64,000 nucleotides of DNA from Henriciella mobilis (GCF_003576315.1 NZ_QWFZ01000006.1:124001-188000), one strand, 5' to 3'; shown: positions 17,339 to 27,983, numbered from the stretch's first letter. Translations and numbers: made by a program. Notes: a model not told the origin generated them from the letters alone.

Positions 17339-18148
17339 TTACTCCTCGCCGTCCGTTTCAGCTGGAACGGTTTCCTCCGGCGCGAGTTCGACTTCTCCGG
17401 TATTGCCATCGTCGCCTTCGGCACCGTCGACAGAATCGACCGTTTCAATCACGCCCGTCGCTTCGGCTGGCGAGGTCTCGACGGTTTCTGCGTCCAGCGA
17501 CGTTTCGACGGCTTCGCCTTCGCCGGCTTCACCTTCATCGGCAGCGGGCTCTTCTTCCGGAAGCGGCTCCGGGAAGGCCGGTGCGTTCGGCGTCATGGAG
17601 GCCAGATAGGCGATCACGTCAGCACGCTCATCGTCACGGCGCAGGCCTGCAAAGGCCATCGACGTGCCGCGGATATAGGAGCTCGGATTTTCCAGCCAGT
17701 GGTCGATATTCTCGTAGTTCCACGGCTCGCCAGCCGTTGCCATCATGGCGGAGGAGTAGCCGAAGTCTTCCTTGTGAGCATGCGTGCCTGTCATGATGCC
17801 GAACAGGTTCGGGCCCGTACCGTTCGAGCCGCCTTGCTCAATGGTGTGGCAGGTCGAGCATTTCGCCTTGAAGGCACGCTCACCGCTGCTGGCATCGGCA
17901 CTCGCGAGAAGGGCGCCAAGGTCATAGACCTCTTCCTCGACCGGTCCGGATCCACCGCTGTCGGCGATCTCGGTATAGTAGGCAAACCGGCTATGGGCCC
18001 AGTCATTGAGTGATTGCTCTTCATCGCCATGATGGCCGCCTTCGCCGCCCATCGAGAAAAGCGAGCCAGACAGCGTCTGGAGCCCCATGATGATGAGGAA
18101 GACGGCGAGCAGTGCGCCGAAGACCTTGTTCCAGAAGAGATCGCCCAT
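17339..18148 (-). CDS. membrane-anchored c-type cytochrome with acidic tail
   Basis: 269 residues from the ATG at 18148 (AAGGATG upstream). An N-terminal membrane anchor (about 7-30, VFGALLAVFLIIMGLQTLSG), a linker, then one cytochrome c domain with haem motif CSTCH near residue 98 and the axial Met in GTSMAFAGLR. It resembles the CycM/cytochrome c552 group that carries electrons from the bc1 complex to oxidase. The last ~85 residues are a very acidic Glu/Asp/Ala/Val tail, unusual for the family. Confidence 0.9.
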   Translation of the reverse strand: MGDLFWNKVFGALLAVFLIIMGLQTLSGSLFSMGGEGGHHGDEEQSLNDWAHSRFAYYTEIADSGGSGPVEEEVYDLGALLASADASSGERAFKAKCSTCHTIEQGGSNGTGPNLFGIMTGTHAHKEDFGYSSAMMATAGEPWNYENIDHWLENPSSYIRGTSMAFAGLRRDDERADVIAYLASMTPNAPAFPEPLPEEEPAADEGEAGEGEAVETSLDAETVETSPAEATGVIETVDSVDGAEGDDGNTGEVELAPEETVPAETDGEE

Positions 18149-18388
18149 CGGGATCATCCTTGTTTGATTATCTTGCAACGCGCGCCTTCTGGCACGCTAT
18201 CGAGTCGCTGGCAATATAACGGCATGCGACACAGGATGCGCGGGGGCATATAGCGGCGAAACGGCGCACTTCCTGACATCGCCCGGAAAGCCGATTCGGT
18301 GAATGGGCCCTTGAAATGCGCCGCGCCCTCGCGCATGGCAGGCGCTGATTTGCGGGCGCAAAGCCCCTTCCAGCAGGACGGCACGACC

Positions 18389-19246
18389 ATGAGCGACACC
18401 AAAACAGGCAAGATCGCCTATCAGGGCGAACCGGGCGCCAACTCGCATATCGCCTGCAATGACACCTATCCCGACCTTGAGCCCGTCGCCTGCAAGACGT
18501 TTGAGGACGTCATGTCCATGGTCGAGCGCGGCGATGCCGACCTCGCCATGATTCCGGTGGAAAACACGATTGCCGGTCGTGTGGGCGACATTCACCACCT
18601 GCTGCCAGGCACCAGCCTGCACATGATCGCTGAGCACTTCATGCCGATTCGCTTTCAGCTGATGGCGCTGCCCGGCACGCCCCTCGAACAGGTGAAGACG
18701 GCGCATTCGCACATGATGGCGCTTGGCCAGTGCCGGGACTTCCTGCGCCAGCATGGTATCCAGGCCGTAATCGCTGCCGATACAGCCGGGGCTGCGCGCA
18801 TCGTTGCCGAGACCGGTGACCCGTCTGTCGCGGCCATTGCGCCGGAGCTGGCCGCAGAGGTCTATGGCCTCGACATCCTTGCGCGCAATATCGAGGACGC
18901 CGAGCACAATACCACGCGGTTCGTGATCATGGCGCGCGAGCCGGTCGAACACGATGCTGAAGACGGACCCACGGTGACGGCCTTCCTGTTCCAGGTGCGC
19001 AACATCCCGGCCGCGCTATACAAGGCGATGGGCGGGTTTGCGACCAATGGCGTCAACATGACCAAGCTGGAAAGCTACCAGATCGACGGCTCCTTCACCG
19101 CGACCCAGTTCTATGCCGAGATCGAGGGCCACCCCGATGACCGGCATGTGCAGCTGGCGCTGGAAGAACTCGGCTTCTTCTCGACCTCGCTGAAGATCAT
19201 CGGTGTCTTCCCGGCGCATCCGGAGCGGTATCGCTCAGCGCGGTAG
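18389..19246 (+). CDS. pheA: prephenate dehydratase
   Basis: 285 residues from the ATG at 18389; the frame is open further upstream but similarity begins here. Converts prephenate to phenylpyruvate in phenylalanine synthesis. The catalytic domain starts IAYQGEPGANSHIAC and contains MIPVENTIAGRVGDIH and NTTRFVIM (the TRF motif). A C-terminal ACT domain (about 195-280: FLFQVRNIPAALYKAMGGFA and LESYQIDGSF) gives allosteric control by phenylalanine. No chorismate mutase domain, as usual for alphaproteobacteria. Confidence 0.95.
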   Translation: MSDTKTGKIAYQGEPGANSHIACNDTYPDLEPVACKTFEDVMSMVERGDADLAMIPVENTIAGRVGDIHHLLPGTSLHMIAEHFMPIRFQLMALPGTPLEQVKTAHSHMMALGQCRDFLRQHGIQAVIAADTAGAARIVAETGDPSVAAIAPELAAEVYGLDILARNIEDAEHNTTRFVIMAREPVEHDAEDGPTVTAFLFQVRNIPAALYKAMGGFATNGVNMTKLESYQIDGSFTATQFYAEIEGHPDDRHVQLALEELGFFSTSLKIIGVFPAHPERYRSAR

Positions 19247-19293
19247 GCCCTGCGTGTCGGCCTGGGGGGAGAGAGCCGCCGGACCGGACGCGC

Positions 19294-20223
19294 CTACTCC
19301 GCCCAGACAATCTCACTGTCGGAATAGCCCTGGAAATACAGCACCGCCGTCAGATCGGTGACCGACACGCCGCAATCGGCCGCCGCAGCCACAACCGGCT
19401 TGGCGCGGTAGGCAACGCCGAGGCCTGAGGCTTCGATCATGGCAAGGTCATTGGCGCCGTCGCCCATGGCGAGCGTCGCATCCGCCGCCACACCAAGCGC
19501 TTTGCGCTCGCTTTCCAGCGCGGCAAGCTTGGCTTCGCGCCCGAGAATGGGCTCGCGAACCTTGCCGGTCAGCGCCTTGCCGTCATCGAGCAGCGTATTG
19601 CCCTGATGGGTATGGAACCCGGCGGCCTCGGCAATGCGCGAGGTGAAATAGGTAAAGCCGCCCGAGACCAGCACGCAGCGCGCGCCGCCGGCCTTCATCG
19701 TGGCAACCAGTGTCTCCGCACCCGGCATCAGCGTGATCCGCTCGCGGTAGCAGGTCTCCAGCGTGGCAATGCCAAGGCCTTCCAGCATGCCGACGCGCTC
19801 GCGCAGGGCTTCCTCGAAATTCAGCTCGCCGGCCATGGCGCGTTCGGTGATGGCGGAGATCTCGGCTTTCAGGCCCGCAAAGTCTGCCAGCTCGTCGAGG
19901 CATTCCTGCTCGATGATGGTCGAGTCCATGTCGGAGATAAGCAGCTTCTTGCGCCGGCCAGTGCTAGGCAGGATGCAGACATCGGCCTTGCCGGCGAAAC
20001 TCGCTTCGAGCGAATTGCGCAGCGCCGGCGCGTCGGCCGGGCTGACCGCCTGCTCGATCGCGGTGAAGGCGCCATCGCCGCTCAGCATGCGGACCGGCCC
20101 AAAGTCCGTGACGCCCGCCTCCCGCAGCGTGGTCTCCAGGCGGTCGGCGACCAGCTGCAGGCTTTCCCCGCCAGGTGCCACAACTGTCGCGACATGGCTG
20201 TAATCTGACGTTTTTTCATCCAT
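19294..20223 (-). CDS. serB: phosphoserine phosphatase
   Basis: 309 residues from the ATG at 20223 (GTGAGGACC upstream; a GTG 15 bases earlier is possible). Last step of serine synthesis. The HAD catalytic core shows LISDMDSTIIEQECLDELA (nucleophile aspartate), LVSGGFTYFTSRIA and AMGDGANDLAMIEASG. The N-terminal ~85 residues form the small regulatory domain seen in SerB of Proteobacteria. It is divergent from miaA, 51 bases away. Confidence 0.96.
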   Translation of the reverse strand: MDEKTSDYSHVATVVAPGGESLQLVADRLETTLREAGVTDFGPVRMLSGDGAFTAIEQAVSPADAPALRNSLEASFAGKADVCILPSTGRRKKLLISDMDSTIIEQECLDELADFAGLKAEISAITERAMAGELNFEEALRERVGMLEGLGIATLETCYRERITLMPGAETLVATMKAGGARCVLVSGGFTYFTSRIAEAAGFHTHQGNTLLDDGKALTGKVREPILGREAKLAALESERKALGVAADATLAMGDGANDLAMIEASGLGVAYRAKPVVAAAADCGVSVTDLTAVLYFQGYSDSEIVWAE

Positions 20224-20274
20224 CCGGGCGGTCCTCACTTAACCTTCGGGCTCAAACCTCTTACTTGCTAAGAG

Positions 20275-21204
20275 ATGCGCCCTGCAATCCTGATCCATGG
20301 ACCAACTGCCAGCGGAAAGACGCAACTGTCCATCGACGTTGCCCGCAAGCTGGATGGTGAGATCGTCAACGCCGACTCCATGCAGGTCTATCAGGAATTG
20401 AAGGTGATTTCCGCGCGCCCCGACGAGGCCGAGATGGATGGTATTCCGCATCACCTGTTCGGCCACGTCCCGGCGGGTGAGCGCTATTCGACCGGTCAGT
20501 GGCTGGAGCAGGCCCGGCCTGTCATCGAGGATATCCAGAAGCGGGGGAAGACCGCTGTCGTGGTCGGTGGAACGGGGCTTTACCTGCTCGCGCTGACCGA
20601 AGGCCTGTCGGAAATCCCGCCTGTTCCGGAAGATGTGCGCCATGAAGTGCTCGAAATCGCCAAGGCAGACGGGGTGCGCGGCCTGAAGACCCGCTTGCAG
20701 GTCGTCGATCCTGAAGCGGCGGCGCGCATCGACGATAATGACCGCCAGCGCCTCGGCCGGGCCTATGAGGTATGGCTGGCGACCGGTACGCCGCTCTCGC
20801 GGTTCCAGAACCGGCGTTCCAATCCGGTGCTGAACCCCGACGAATGGCTCGGGATCGCGCTGACGCCGCCGCGCGCGAAGCTCTATGCCCGTATCGACCG
20901 CCGCTTCGAAGGCATGCTCATGGAAGGTGCGATGGAAGAAGCCCGCGCGCTTGTCAGCCTCGGAATCGATCCGGAATTGCCGGCGATGAAAGCCCACGGC
21001 ATGCCCTGGCTGTCCGCCTTCATCCGGGGTGAAATTGACGCTGCGACAGCCGCAGACAATGCCAAGCGCGATACGCGCCGTTATGCCAAGCGCCAGTTCA
21101 CCTGGATCGGGCGGCAATTTCCCTTCTGGCCCAGAATTCCGTCACCAGACCCGGCAACGCGGCTAAGGGTTGTTTCTGCCCTTTACAAGGAGGTTGACCG
21201 CTAG
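20275..21204 (+). CDS. miaA: tRNA dimethylallyltransferase
   Basis: 309 residues. P-loop ILIHGPTASGKTQLSIDVA at the N-terminus, NADSMQVYQELKVISARP, HLFGHV and VVVGGTGLYLLALTEG, all characteristic of MiaA, which adds a dimethylallyl group to A37 of tRNAs reading UNN codons. In enteric bacteria loss of this modification alters attenuation of amino-acid operons; here it directly precedes the ilv leader, which is suggestive only. Confidence 0.96.
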   Translation: MRPAILIHGPTASGKTQLSIDVARKLDGEIVNADSMQVYQELKVISARPDEAEMDGIPHHLFGHVPAGERYSTGQWLEQARPVIEDIQKRGKTAVVVGGTGLYLLALTEGLSEIPPVPEDVRHEVLEIAKADGVRGLKTRLQVVDPEAAARIDDNDRQRLGRAYEVWLATGTPLSRFQNRRSNPVLNPDEWLGIALTPPRAKLYARIDRRFEGMLMEGAMEEARALVSLGIDPELPAMKAHGMPWLSAFIRGEIDAATAADNAKRDTRRYAKRQFTWIGRQFPFWPRIPSPDPATRLRVVSALYKEVDR

Positions 21205-21248
21205 GCTGAGGCAGGTTATGCCCCAATCGCGATTTGGAGGAAACAGCC

Positions 21249-21287
21249 TTGCGTAAGCAGAAGGTCGTCGTACTTAGTCACCCGTGA
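21249..21287 (+). CDS. ilv operon leader peptide
   Basis: A 12-codon frame begins with TTG after an excellent ribosome site (GGAGGAAACAGCC) and reads M-R-K-Q-K-V-V-V-L-S-H-P then TGA. Three consecutive valine codons followed by leucine are what a regulatory leader for branched-chain amino acid synthesis needs: ribosomes stall there when valine or leucine is scarce. It ends before two RNA hairpins and ilvB. The length and position fit known attenuation leaders. Confidence 0.75.
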   Translation: MRKQKVVVLSHP

Positions 21288-21350
21288 CCGGCATCATCAC
21301 ATGCTGGCGCGGGTGCGTATGGAAGGGTCTCACTTGAGGCCCTTTTTCAT
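21279..21350 (+). terminator. ilv attenuator: pause hairpin and rho-independent terminator
   Basis: A first hairpin pairs CACCCG (21279-21284) and CCGGCAT (21288-21294) with ATGCTGG (21301-21307) and CGGGTG (21310-21315). A terminator follows: AAGGGTCTC (21323-21331), loop ACTT, GAGGCCCTT (21336-21344) with one G-U pair, then TTT. The antiterminator partner was not identified with confidence. ilvB starts 55 bases further on. Confidence 0.75.
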
Positions 21351-21404
21351 TTCAGGGCGCAGAAAACGTCCAAACGGACAGGACATTTTAGAAGAGCAGA
21401 GACC

Positions 21405-23183
21405 ATGGATACCCAGACACTCACGGAGAAAGCGACGAAGACCCGCAAGATGACGGGTGCCGAGATCGTCATTGCTGCGCTGAGAGAGCAGGGGGTCGAC
21501 ACGATGTTCGGCTATCCGGGTGGCGCTGTCCTTCCGATCTATGATGCGCTCTACTCGCAGGACGAGATCCGGCACGTTCTGGTGCGCCATGAGCAGGGTG
21601 CCGGCCACGCGGCCGAGGGCTATGCGCGCTCGACCGGCAAGCCTGGCGTTGCGCTGGTGACCTCCGGCCCGGGCGCGACCAACATGGTCACCCCGATTGC
21701 CGACGCGATGATGGATTCCATTCCCATGGTGGTGATCACCGGCCAGGTGCCGACCCACCTGATCGGCACTGATGCTTTCCAGGAGTGCGATACGGTGGGC
21801 ATCACGCGCTGCTGCGCCAAGCACAACTACCTCGTCACCGATGTCGAGGATCTCGCCCGTACGATCCACGAGGCCTTCCTGATCGCCACATCCGGCCGTC
21901 CAGGCCCTGTGGTTATCGACATTCCGAAGGATGTGCAGTTCTCGACGGGCACCTATATCGGCAAGGAAGGCGTCTTCAAGCCGACCTACCAGCCGAAGAC
22001 CGAGCCGTCCAAGCACGCCATTCGCGATGCGCTGGCGCTGATGAAGGCGGCGCGCCGGCCTGTCTTCTATACGGGCGGCGGGGTTGTGAACTCCGGCCCC
22101 GAAGCCTCGAAGCTGCTGCGCGAACTGCAGGCGGCGACCGGCTTCCCGCTCACCTCGACCCTGATGGGCCTCGGCGCCTTCCCGGCCAGCCACAAGGACT
22201 GGCTTGGCATGGTCGGCATGCACGGGGCCTATGAAGCCAACCATGCCATGCATGACTGCGACCTGATGATCTGCGTCGGCGCGCGCTTCGATGACCGCGT
22301 GACGGGCAAGATTTCGGCTTTCTCGCCGGGCTCGAAGAAGATCCACATCGATATCGACCCGTCCTCGATCAACAAGATCATCCGCGTCGACGTGCCGATC
22401 GTGGCCGACTGCAAGGCGGCGCTGCAGGCGCTGCTCGATGGCTGGAAGAAGTCGCGCACGAAAGCGCCTGATATCTCCGAGTGGAAGGACCAGATCGAGC
22501 GCTGGCGCGAAGTCGACTGCTTTTCCTATCCGGCCAATGACGGCTCGATCCGCCCGCAATATGCCGTTGAGCGCCTCTATGAGCTGACCAAGGACCGCGA
22601 CACCTATATTTCGACCGAGGTTGGCCAGCACCAGATGTGGGCGGCCCAGCACTACCATTTCGAGGAGCCGAACCGCTGGATGACCTCGGGCGGGCTCGGC
22701 ACGATGGGCTATGGCCTGCCGGCAGCAGTCGGCATCCAGGCCGCGCACCCCGATAGCCTGGTGATTGATATTGCGGGTGAAGCCTCCGTGCAGATGGTGA
22801 TGCAGGAAGTCTCGACAGCCGTGCAGCACAGGCTGCCGATCAAGGTGTTCATTCTCAACAATGAATGGATGGGCATGGTCCGCCAGTGGCAGGAGCTGCT
22901 GCACGGTGAGCGCTATTCCCACTCCTATTCGGAAAGCCTGCCGGACTTCGTGAAGCTGGCCGAGGCCTATGGCGCCCACGGCATCCAGTGCTCCGATCCA
23001 AACGAGCTTGACCAGAAGATCCAGGAGATGATCGACCATGACGGGCCGGTGATCTTCGACTGCCTGGTCACAAAGGCGGAAAACTGCTTCCCGATGATCC
23101 CTTCCGGTGCAGCCCATAACGAGATGCTGCTCGGCAGCATTTCCGGGGATGAAATTGACGAAGAAGGCCGTAAGCTGGTCTGA
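21405..23183 (+). CDS. ilvB: acetolactate synthase large subunit
   Basis: 592 residues. Condenses two pyruvates, or pyruvate and 2-oxobutyrate, with thiamine diphosphate in the first common step to valine, leucine and isoleucine. N-terminal MTGAEIVIAALREQGVDTMF and FGYPGGAVLPIYDAL; HEQGAGHAAEGYARSTGKPG with the catalytic glutamate; FAD region; C-terminal ThDP motif GLGTMGYGLPAAVGIQ to AGEASVQM and NNEWMGMVRQWQ. Transcription is probably set by the upstream attenuator. In this operon the small subunit gene is not directly adjacent; a membrane-protein gene intervenes. Confidence 0.97.
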   Translation: MDTQTLTEKATKTRKMTGAEIVIAALREQGVDTMFGYPGGAVLPIYDALYSQDEIRHVLVRHEQGAGHAAEGYARSTGKPGVALVTSGPGATNMVTPIADAMMDSIPMVVITGQVPTHLIGTDAFQECDTVGITRCCAKHNYLVTDVEDLARTIHEAFLIATSGRPGPVVIDIPKDVQFSTGTYIGKEGVFKPTYQPKTEPSKHAIRDALALMKAARRPVFYTGGGVVNSGPEASKLLRELQAATGFPLTSTLMGLGAFPASHKDWLGMVGMHGAYEANHAMHDCDLMICVGARFDDRVTGKISAFSPGSKKIHIDIDPSSINKIIRVDVPIVADCKAALQALLDGWKKSRTKAPDISEWKDQIERWREVDCFSYPANDGSIRPQYAVERLYELTKDRDTYISTEVGQHQMWAAQHYHFEEPNRWMTSGGLGTMGYGLPAAVGIQAAHPDSLVIDIAGEASVQMVMQEVSTAVQHRLPIKVFILNNEWMGMVRQWQELLHGERYSHSYSESLPDFVKLAEAYGAHGIQCSDPNELDQKIQEMIDHDGPVIFDCLVTKAENCFPMIPSGAAHNEMLLGSISGDEIDEEGRKLV

Positions 23184-23208
23184 CCCTCCAGCACTAGGAA
23201 TTCAGGCC

Positions 23209-23901
23209 ATGGAAGCAAGTAGCGTGATGGATACGATGCAGAACAACTGGTCACTCGTCGTGACCGTTGTTTCGGCGATATTTGCGATTATCGGGGCGAT
23301 TGCCTCGCATCTCGAGACGCGGCGCCAGGAGAAGATCCGCGTCGAGACGCTGCGCATGCATGTCGACGGGGCGAGCCTCGACTGGGGCTCAGCCGCCATC
23401 GACGTGCTCGGGCGCATGGTGATGTTCGCCAAGACGCGGCGCCAGCAGACCAATGAGCAGTCCTTCCAGACCAACAAGGTCAACCTGATGATGCAGCTTT
23501 CCTCGTTGATTGAGCGGGGCCGGATGTTCTTCCCGAACATCGATCCGGAGAAGAAGGGCGCCGAGAAGCATGGGGCCTATCGCGGCTCGCGGCCGCCCAT
23601 CCTCGATGCGCTCGTCTTTGCGTATTACGAGCTGGAAGCGATGACCCGGGACGACGGCCCGACGGGCGAGAACTCTGCGGCCTTCATAGAGGAGTGCCGC
23701 CGTCTTCTGGTCTCCGAACTACAGGCCCATACCGATCCGCGCCGGCGCGACATGATCCTCGGCCGCTATGACAAGCAGCGCCGCAGCCACCGCGAGGAAG
23801 CGCTCGGCCACGCCGCCTCCATCAAGAACCGTCTGAAGGCGCGCCGCCCGCACCTCGAAATCGAAGCCCAGCAAGAAGACCCCGAACAGGAAGCCGCATG
23901 A
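23209..23901 (+). CDS. membrane-anchored hypothetical protein between ilvB and ilvN
   Basis: 230 residues from the ATG at 23209 (AGGAATTCAGGCC upstream). One N-terminal membrane helix (about 14-32, WSLVVTVVSAIFAIIGAIA), then a long, mostly helical, basic cytoplasmic region with DWGSAAIDVLGRMVMFA, FQTNKVNLMMQLSSLIERGRMFFPN and a Lys/Arg-rich end. No family recognised. Codon use and GC match the neighbours, so it is resident, and its stop overlaps the ilvN start by four bases, implying translational coupling. Its role in branched-chain synthesis, if any, is unknown. Confidence 0.7.
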   Translation: MEASSVMDTMQNNWSLVVTVVSAIFAIIGAIASHLETRRQEKIRVETLRMHVDGASLDWGSAAIDVLGRMVMFAKTRRQQTNEQSFQTNKVNLMMQLSSLIERGRMFFPNIDPEKKGAEKHGAYRGSRPPILDALVFAYYELEAMTRDDGPTGENSAAFIEECRRLLVSELQAHTDPRRRDMILGRYDKQRRSHREEALGHAASIKNRLKARRPHLEIEAQQEDPEQEAA

Positions 23902-24445
23902 GCCAGGAGCCGATCCCCGCAAGCGCCTATGACATGGACCACGTCGAATCGGCCGAAGAGCGCCGGACCCTGGCGGTCCTCGTCGACAATGAACCGGGCG
24001 TTCTAGGCAGGGTCGTCGGCCTTTTCTCTGCGCGCGGCTACAATATCGAGAGCCTGACCGTCGCCGAGGTGGATCGCGGCAAGCACCGCTCGCGCATTAC
24101 CATCGTGACTACTGGTACGCCGCACATGCTCGAGCAGATCGAGGCGCAGCTCCTGCGGCTTGTGCCCGTCGCTGCCGTCATCGATATCACCAAATCGAAG
24201 CGCGGCATCGAGCGCGAGCTGGCGCTGGTCAAGGTGGCCGGCAAGGGCGAGAAGCGCGTCGAGGCGCTGCGCATTGCGGAAATCTTCCGCGCGCGCGTCA
24301 TCGATACGACGAATGAGAGCTTCATCTTCGAGATCACCGGCGCGTCGGACAAGATCGACCAGTTCACCGAACTGATGGAGCCGCTCGGCCTCGTCGAGGT
24401 GAGCCGGACGGGCGTCCTCTCCATCCGCCGCGGGAAGGATGCGGG

Positions 24446-24449
<4 letters not shown>
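23898..24449 (+). CDS. ilvN: acetolactate synthase regulatory subunit
   Basis: 183 residues. N-terminal ACT domain (about 20-95: RRTLAVLVDNEPGVLGRVVG, FSARGYNIESLTVAEV, SRITIVTTG) that binds valine for feedback inhibition, and the C-terminal ALS small-subunit domain (VTAA-type region KRVEALRIAEIFRARVID). It activates and regulates IlvB. The start overlaps the preceding gene by 4 bases and its stop overlaps the following foreign-looking gene by 4 bases. Confidence 0.95.
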
Positions 24450-26487
<2,038 letters not shown>

Positions 26488-26514
26488 GCACGCTTTGTAG
26501 GCCTGTTGAACAAT

Positions 26515-26548
26515 AAAAGGGGCGGCGAGCGGTCTCGCTGCCCCTTTG
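26515..26548. terminator. bidirectional terminator between ilvC and hsp20
   Basis: Stem AAAGGGGC-GGCGAG with CTCGC-TGCCCCTTT around a CGGT loop. On the plus strand it ends CCCTTTGCTTT; on the minus strand it ends CCCCTTTTATT, the better U-run. It closes both the ilv operon and the convergent hsp20 gene. Confidence 0.85.
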
Positions 26549-26569
26549 CTTTCCTGGGGAGAGCCGGGT

Positions 26570-27064
26570 CTACTCGCCGTTGATGGCGATCTTGCGGGCT
26601 TTCGATTCCAGCTCTTTCGGCTTCTTGATCTTCACGGTGAGGACGCCCTTCCGGAAGCTGGTATCGACATCCTTGTCGCCCGGCGCGAAGGGCAGGCGCA
26701 TGGACCGTTCGAAACGGCCGTAGCTGCGCTCGACGACCCGGCGGTGCTGGTCGTCACCTTCTTCCTTCTCTTCGGTGCGTTCGCCGCGCAGGGTCAGAAG
26801 GTCTCCGTCGATTTCGAGGTCGATGTCCTTGTCTTCCATGCCGGGCAGATCAGCCTTGATGACGATGTGCTTGCCGGTTTCGGTGACATCCACACTCGGA
26901 TTGAACGCGGCCACCTTCGAGAAGGCGGGGCGCCCCATGTCGAAGAACTCGTCCCACAACTGGTCGAAGTCCATTCGAAGGGTGCGGAAGGGATCGAGCA
27001 TCCCTTTCCTGCTGGTGGCCGGCTGGCCGCCATTCCTGGACGTTGTCAATGAACGAGAACTCAT
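26570..27064 (-). CDS. hsp20: small heat shock protein, Hsp20 family
   Basis: 164 residues from the ATG at 27064 (AAGGGAG, 7-base spacing). A Ser/Arg-rich N-terminus and FDQLWDEFFDMGRP precede the alpha-crystallin domain (about 60-160): SVDVTETGKHIVIKADLPGM, IDLEIDGDLLTLRGERTEEK, FERSMRLPFAPG and FRKGVLTVKIKK. It binds unfolding proteins during heat stress. Its leader RNA can fold so as to mask the ribosome site, suggesting temperature control at translation. Confidence 0.95.
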   Translation of the reverse strand: MSSRSLTTSRNGGQPATSRKGMLDPFRTLRMDFDQLWDEFFDMGRPAFSKVAAFNPSVDVTETGKHIVIKADLPGMEDKDIDLEIDGDLLTLRGERTEEKEEGDDQHRRVVERSYGRFERSMRLPFAPGDKDVDTSFRKGVLTVKIKKPKELESKARKIAINGE

Positions 27065-27071
27065 GATTTCA

Positions 27072-27119
27072 CTCCCTTTGCTCAGTGTTGTCCAAAGGGC
27101 GGCGTACATATCAGCCGCC
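27072..27119 (-). promoter_or_regulatory. candidate RNA thermometer in the hsp20 leader
   Basis: On the minus strand, CCCTTTG (27099-27093) pairs perfectly with CAAAGGG (27080-27074), which contains most of the Shine-Dalgarno AAGGGAG (27078-27072). Just upstream GGCGGC (27119-27114) pairs with GCCGCC (27103-27098). A weak hairpin over the ribosome site is the design of ROSE-like and fourU thermometers common before hsp20 genes; melting is inferred. Confidence 0.6.
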
Positions 27120-27179
27120 ACCGCCAAGCTAGGCAGTGGTGGCAAAATTTGAATACGGTGAACTACGGAGGGCCGGGGG

Positions 27180-27845
27180 CTAGAACCGGTAGGTCAGGCC
27201 CAGCTGGACGACCGGGTGGACATCGCCGGTATCGATCCCTTCCTCGAAGCGCTGGCGTTCGCGTTCGAGCTGCTCGAGGACGATGGCATCGCCTGAAAGC
27301 GGGCCGCCGGGCGACATCATGGTGACGTCCGGGGTGCCGGAGAAAATGGCGCCAGCCATGACCTTCATGCCGACTCTGCGATCCTGGCGGTGCGTGGAAT
27401 CAAATCCGAAGCCGACAAAGGGGGCAAGTTTCTCGCCCTTCACGGCGAGTTGCAGGGTCCCGGTCGGGCTCGCCGCACTCTCGCGGGTCACAACTGGTGC
27501 ATTGTGAGAGTAGGCGAGATCGCCGCGCGTCTTGTCGCCGGTGTAAAGCCCGCCGGAGATCACGAAGCTGTTCCTGAAGGGGCGGACATCGACAAAGGTG
27601 CCGAGATTCTTGAACTCCAGGTCGTGGCTTTCCGGGTCCGGTTCGGCGGCGGGGCGCTGCGGCTCGAGGCGGATGACCTGCGCGGTGGCGCGCAGTTCGA
27701 CATAATCGTTGATCTCGACCTGGGTTTCGAGCGCTTGCGGAACCAGGGCCAGCGGCGCGCTTCCCGAAGACTGCGCCGAAACCTGTCCGATGGCGGTGCA
27801 CGCTAGGCCTGCGATCACTGCGAGTCTTCTGACAAGCGCGGTCAT
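27180..27845 (-). CDS. secreted outer-membrane-type beta-barrel protein (paralogue A)
   Basis: 221 residues from the ATG at 27845 (GGGGAA upstream). Signal peptide about 1-25 ending VSAQ. The rest has alternating polar/apolar strands, DVRPFRNSFVISGGLYTGDK, APFVGFGFDST, MKVMAGAIFSG and the end HPVVQLGLTYRF with terminal Phe, the outer-membrane insertion signature. It is clearly paralogous to the next gene upstream (shared DxRPxxNSFVIxGGxYxGDK and VVQxGLTYRF). Exact role unknown. Confidence 0.75.
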   Translation of the reverse strand: MTALVRRLAVIAGLACTAIGQVSAQSSGSAPLALVPQALETQVEINDYVELRATAQVIRLEPQRPAAEPDPESHDLEFKNLGTFVDVRPFRNSFVISGGLYTGDKTRGDLAYSHNAPVVTRESAASPTGTLQLAVKGEKLAPFVGFGFDSTHRQDRRVGMKVMAGAIFSGTPDVTMMSPGGPLSGDAIVLEQLERERQRFEEGIDTGDVHPVVQLGLTYRF

Positions 27846-27911
27846 GACTGTTCCCCGACATAACAACATGTCCTTGGGGAAGCCTGTGGGCAATTCGTGA
27901 ACAAGACGTTA

Positions 27912-27940
27912 GCGCCTGAGGGGGATTTCCCCTCAGGCGC
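27912..27940. repeat. 12-bp perfect inverted repeat
   Basis: GCGCCTGAGGGG and CCCCTCAGGCGC surround a 5-base loop. On the plus strand it is followed by GAATTTTTG, like a terminator, but both flanking genes run on the minus strand, where no T-run follows. It may be an RNA-stabilising hairpin between the two paralogues or an imperfect terminator. Confidence 0.6.
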
Positions 27941-27983
27941 GAATTTTTGTTCGCCTGGTGCCCTTTATGGGCGAGTGTTCCGA

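Noticed and set aside
21330-23117. 595-codon open frame antisense to ilvB
   Set aside because: High-GC antisense shadow; the plus strand encodes a complete acetolactate synthase with all motifs and the antisense protein has no recognisable domain.
27912-27940. Inverted repeat as a terminator for the gene at 27984-28646
   Set aside because: The T-run follows the stem only on the plus strand, opposite to both flanking genes, so kept only as a repeat.
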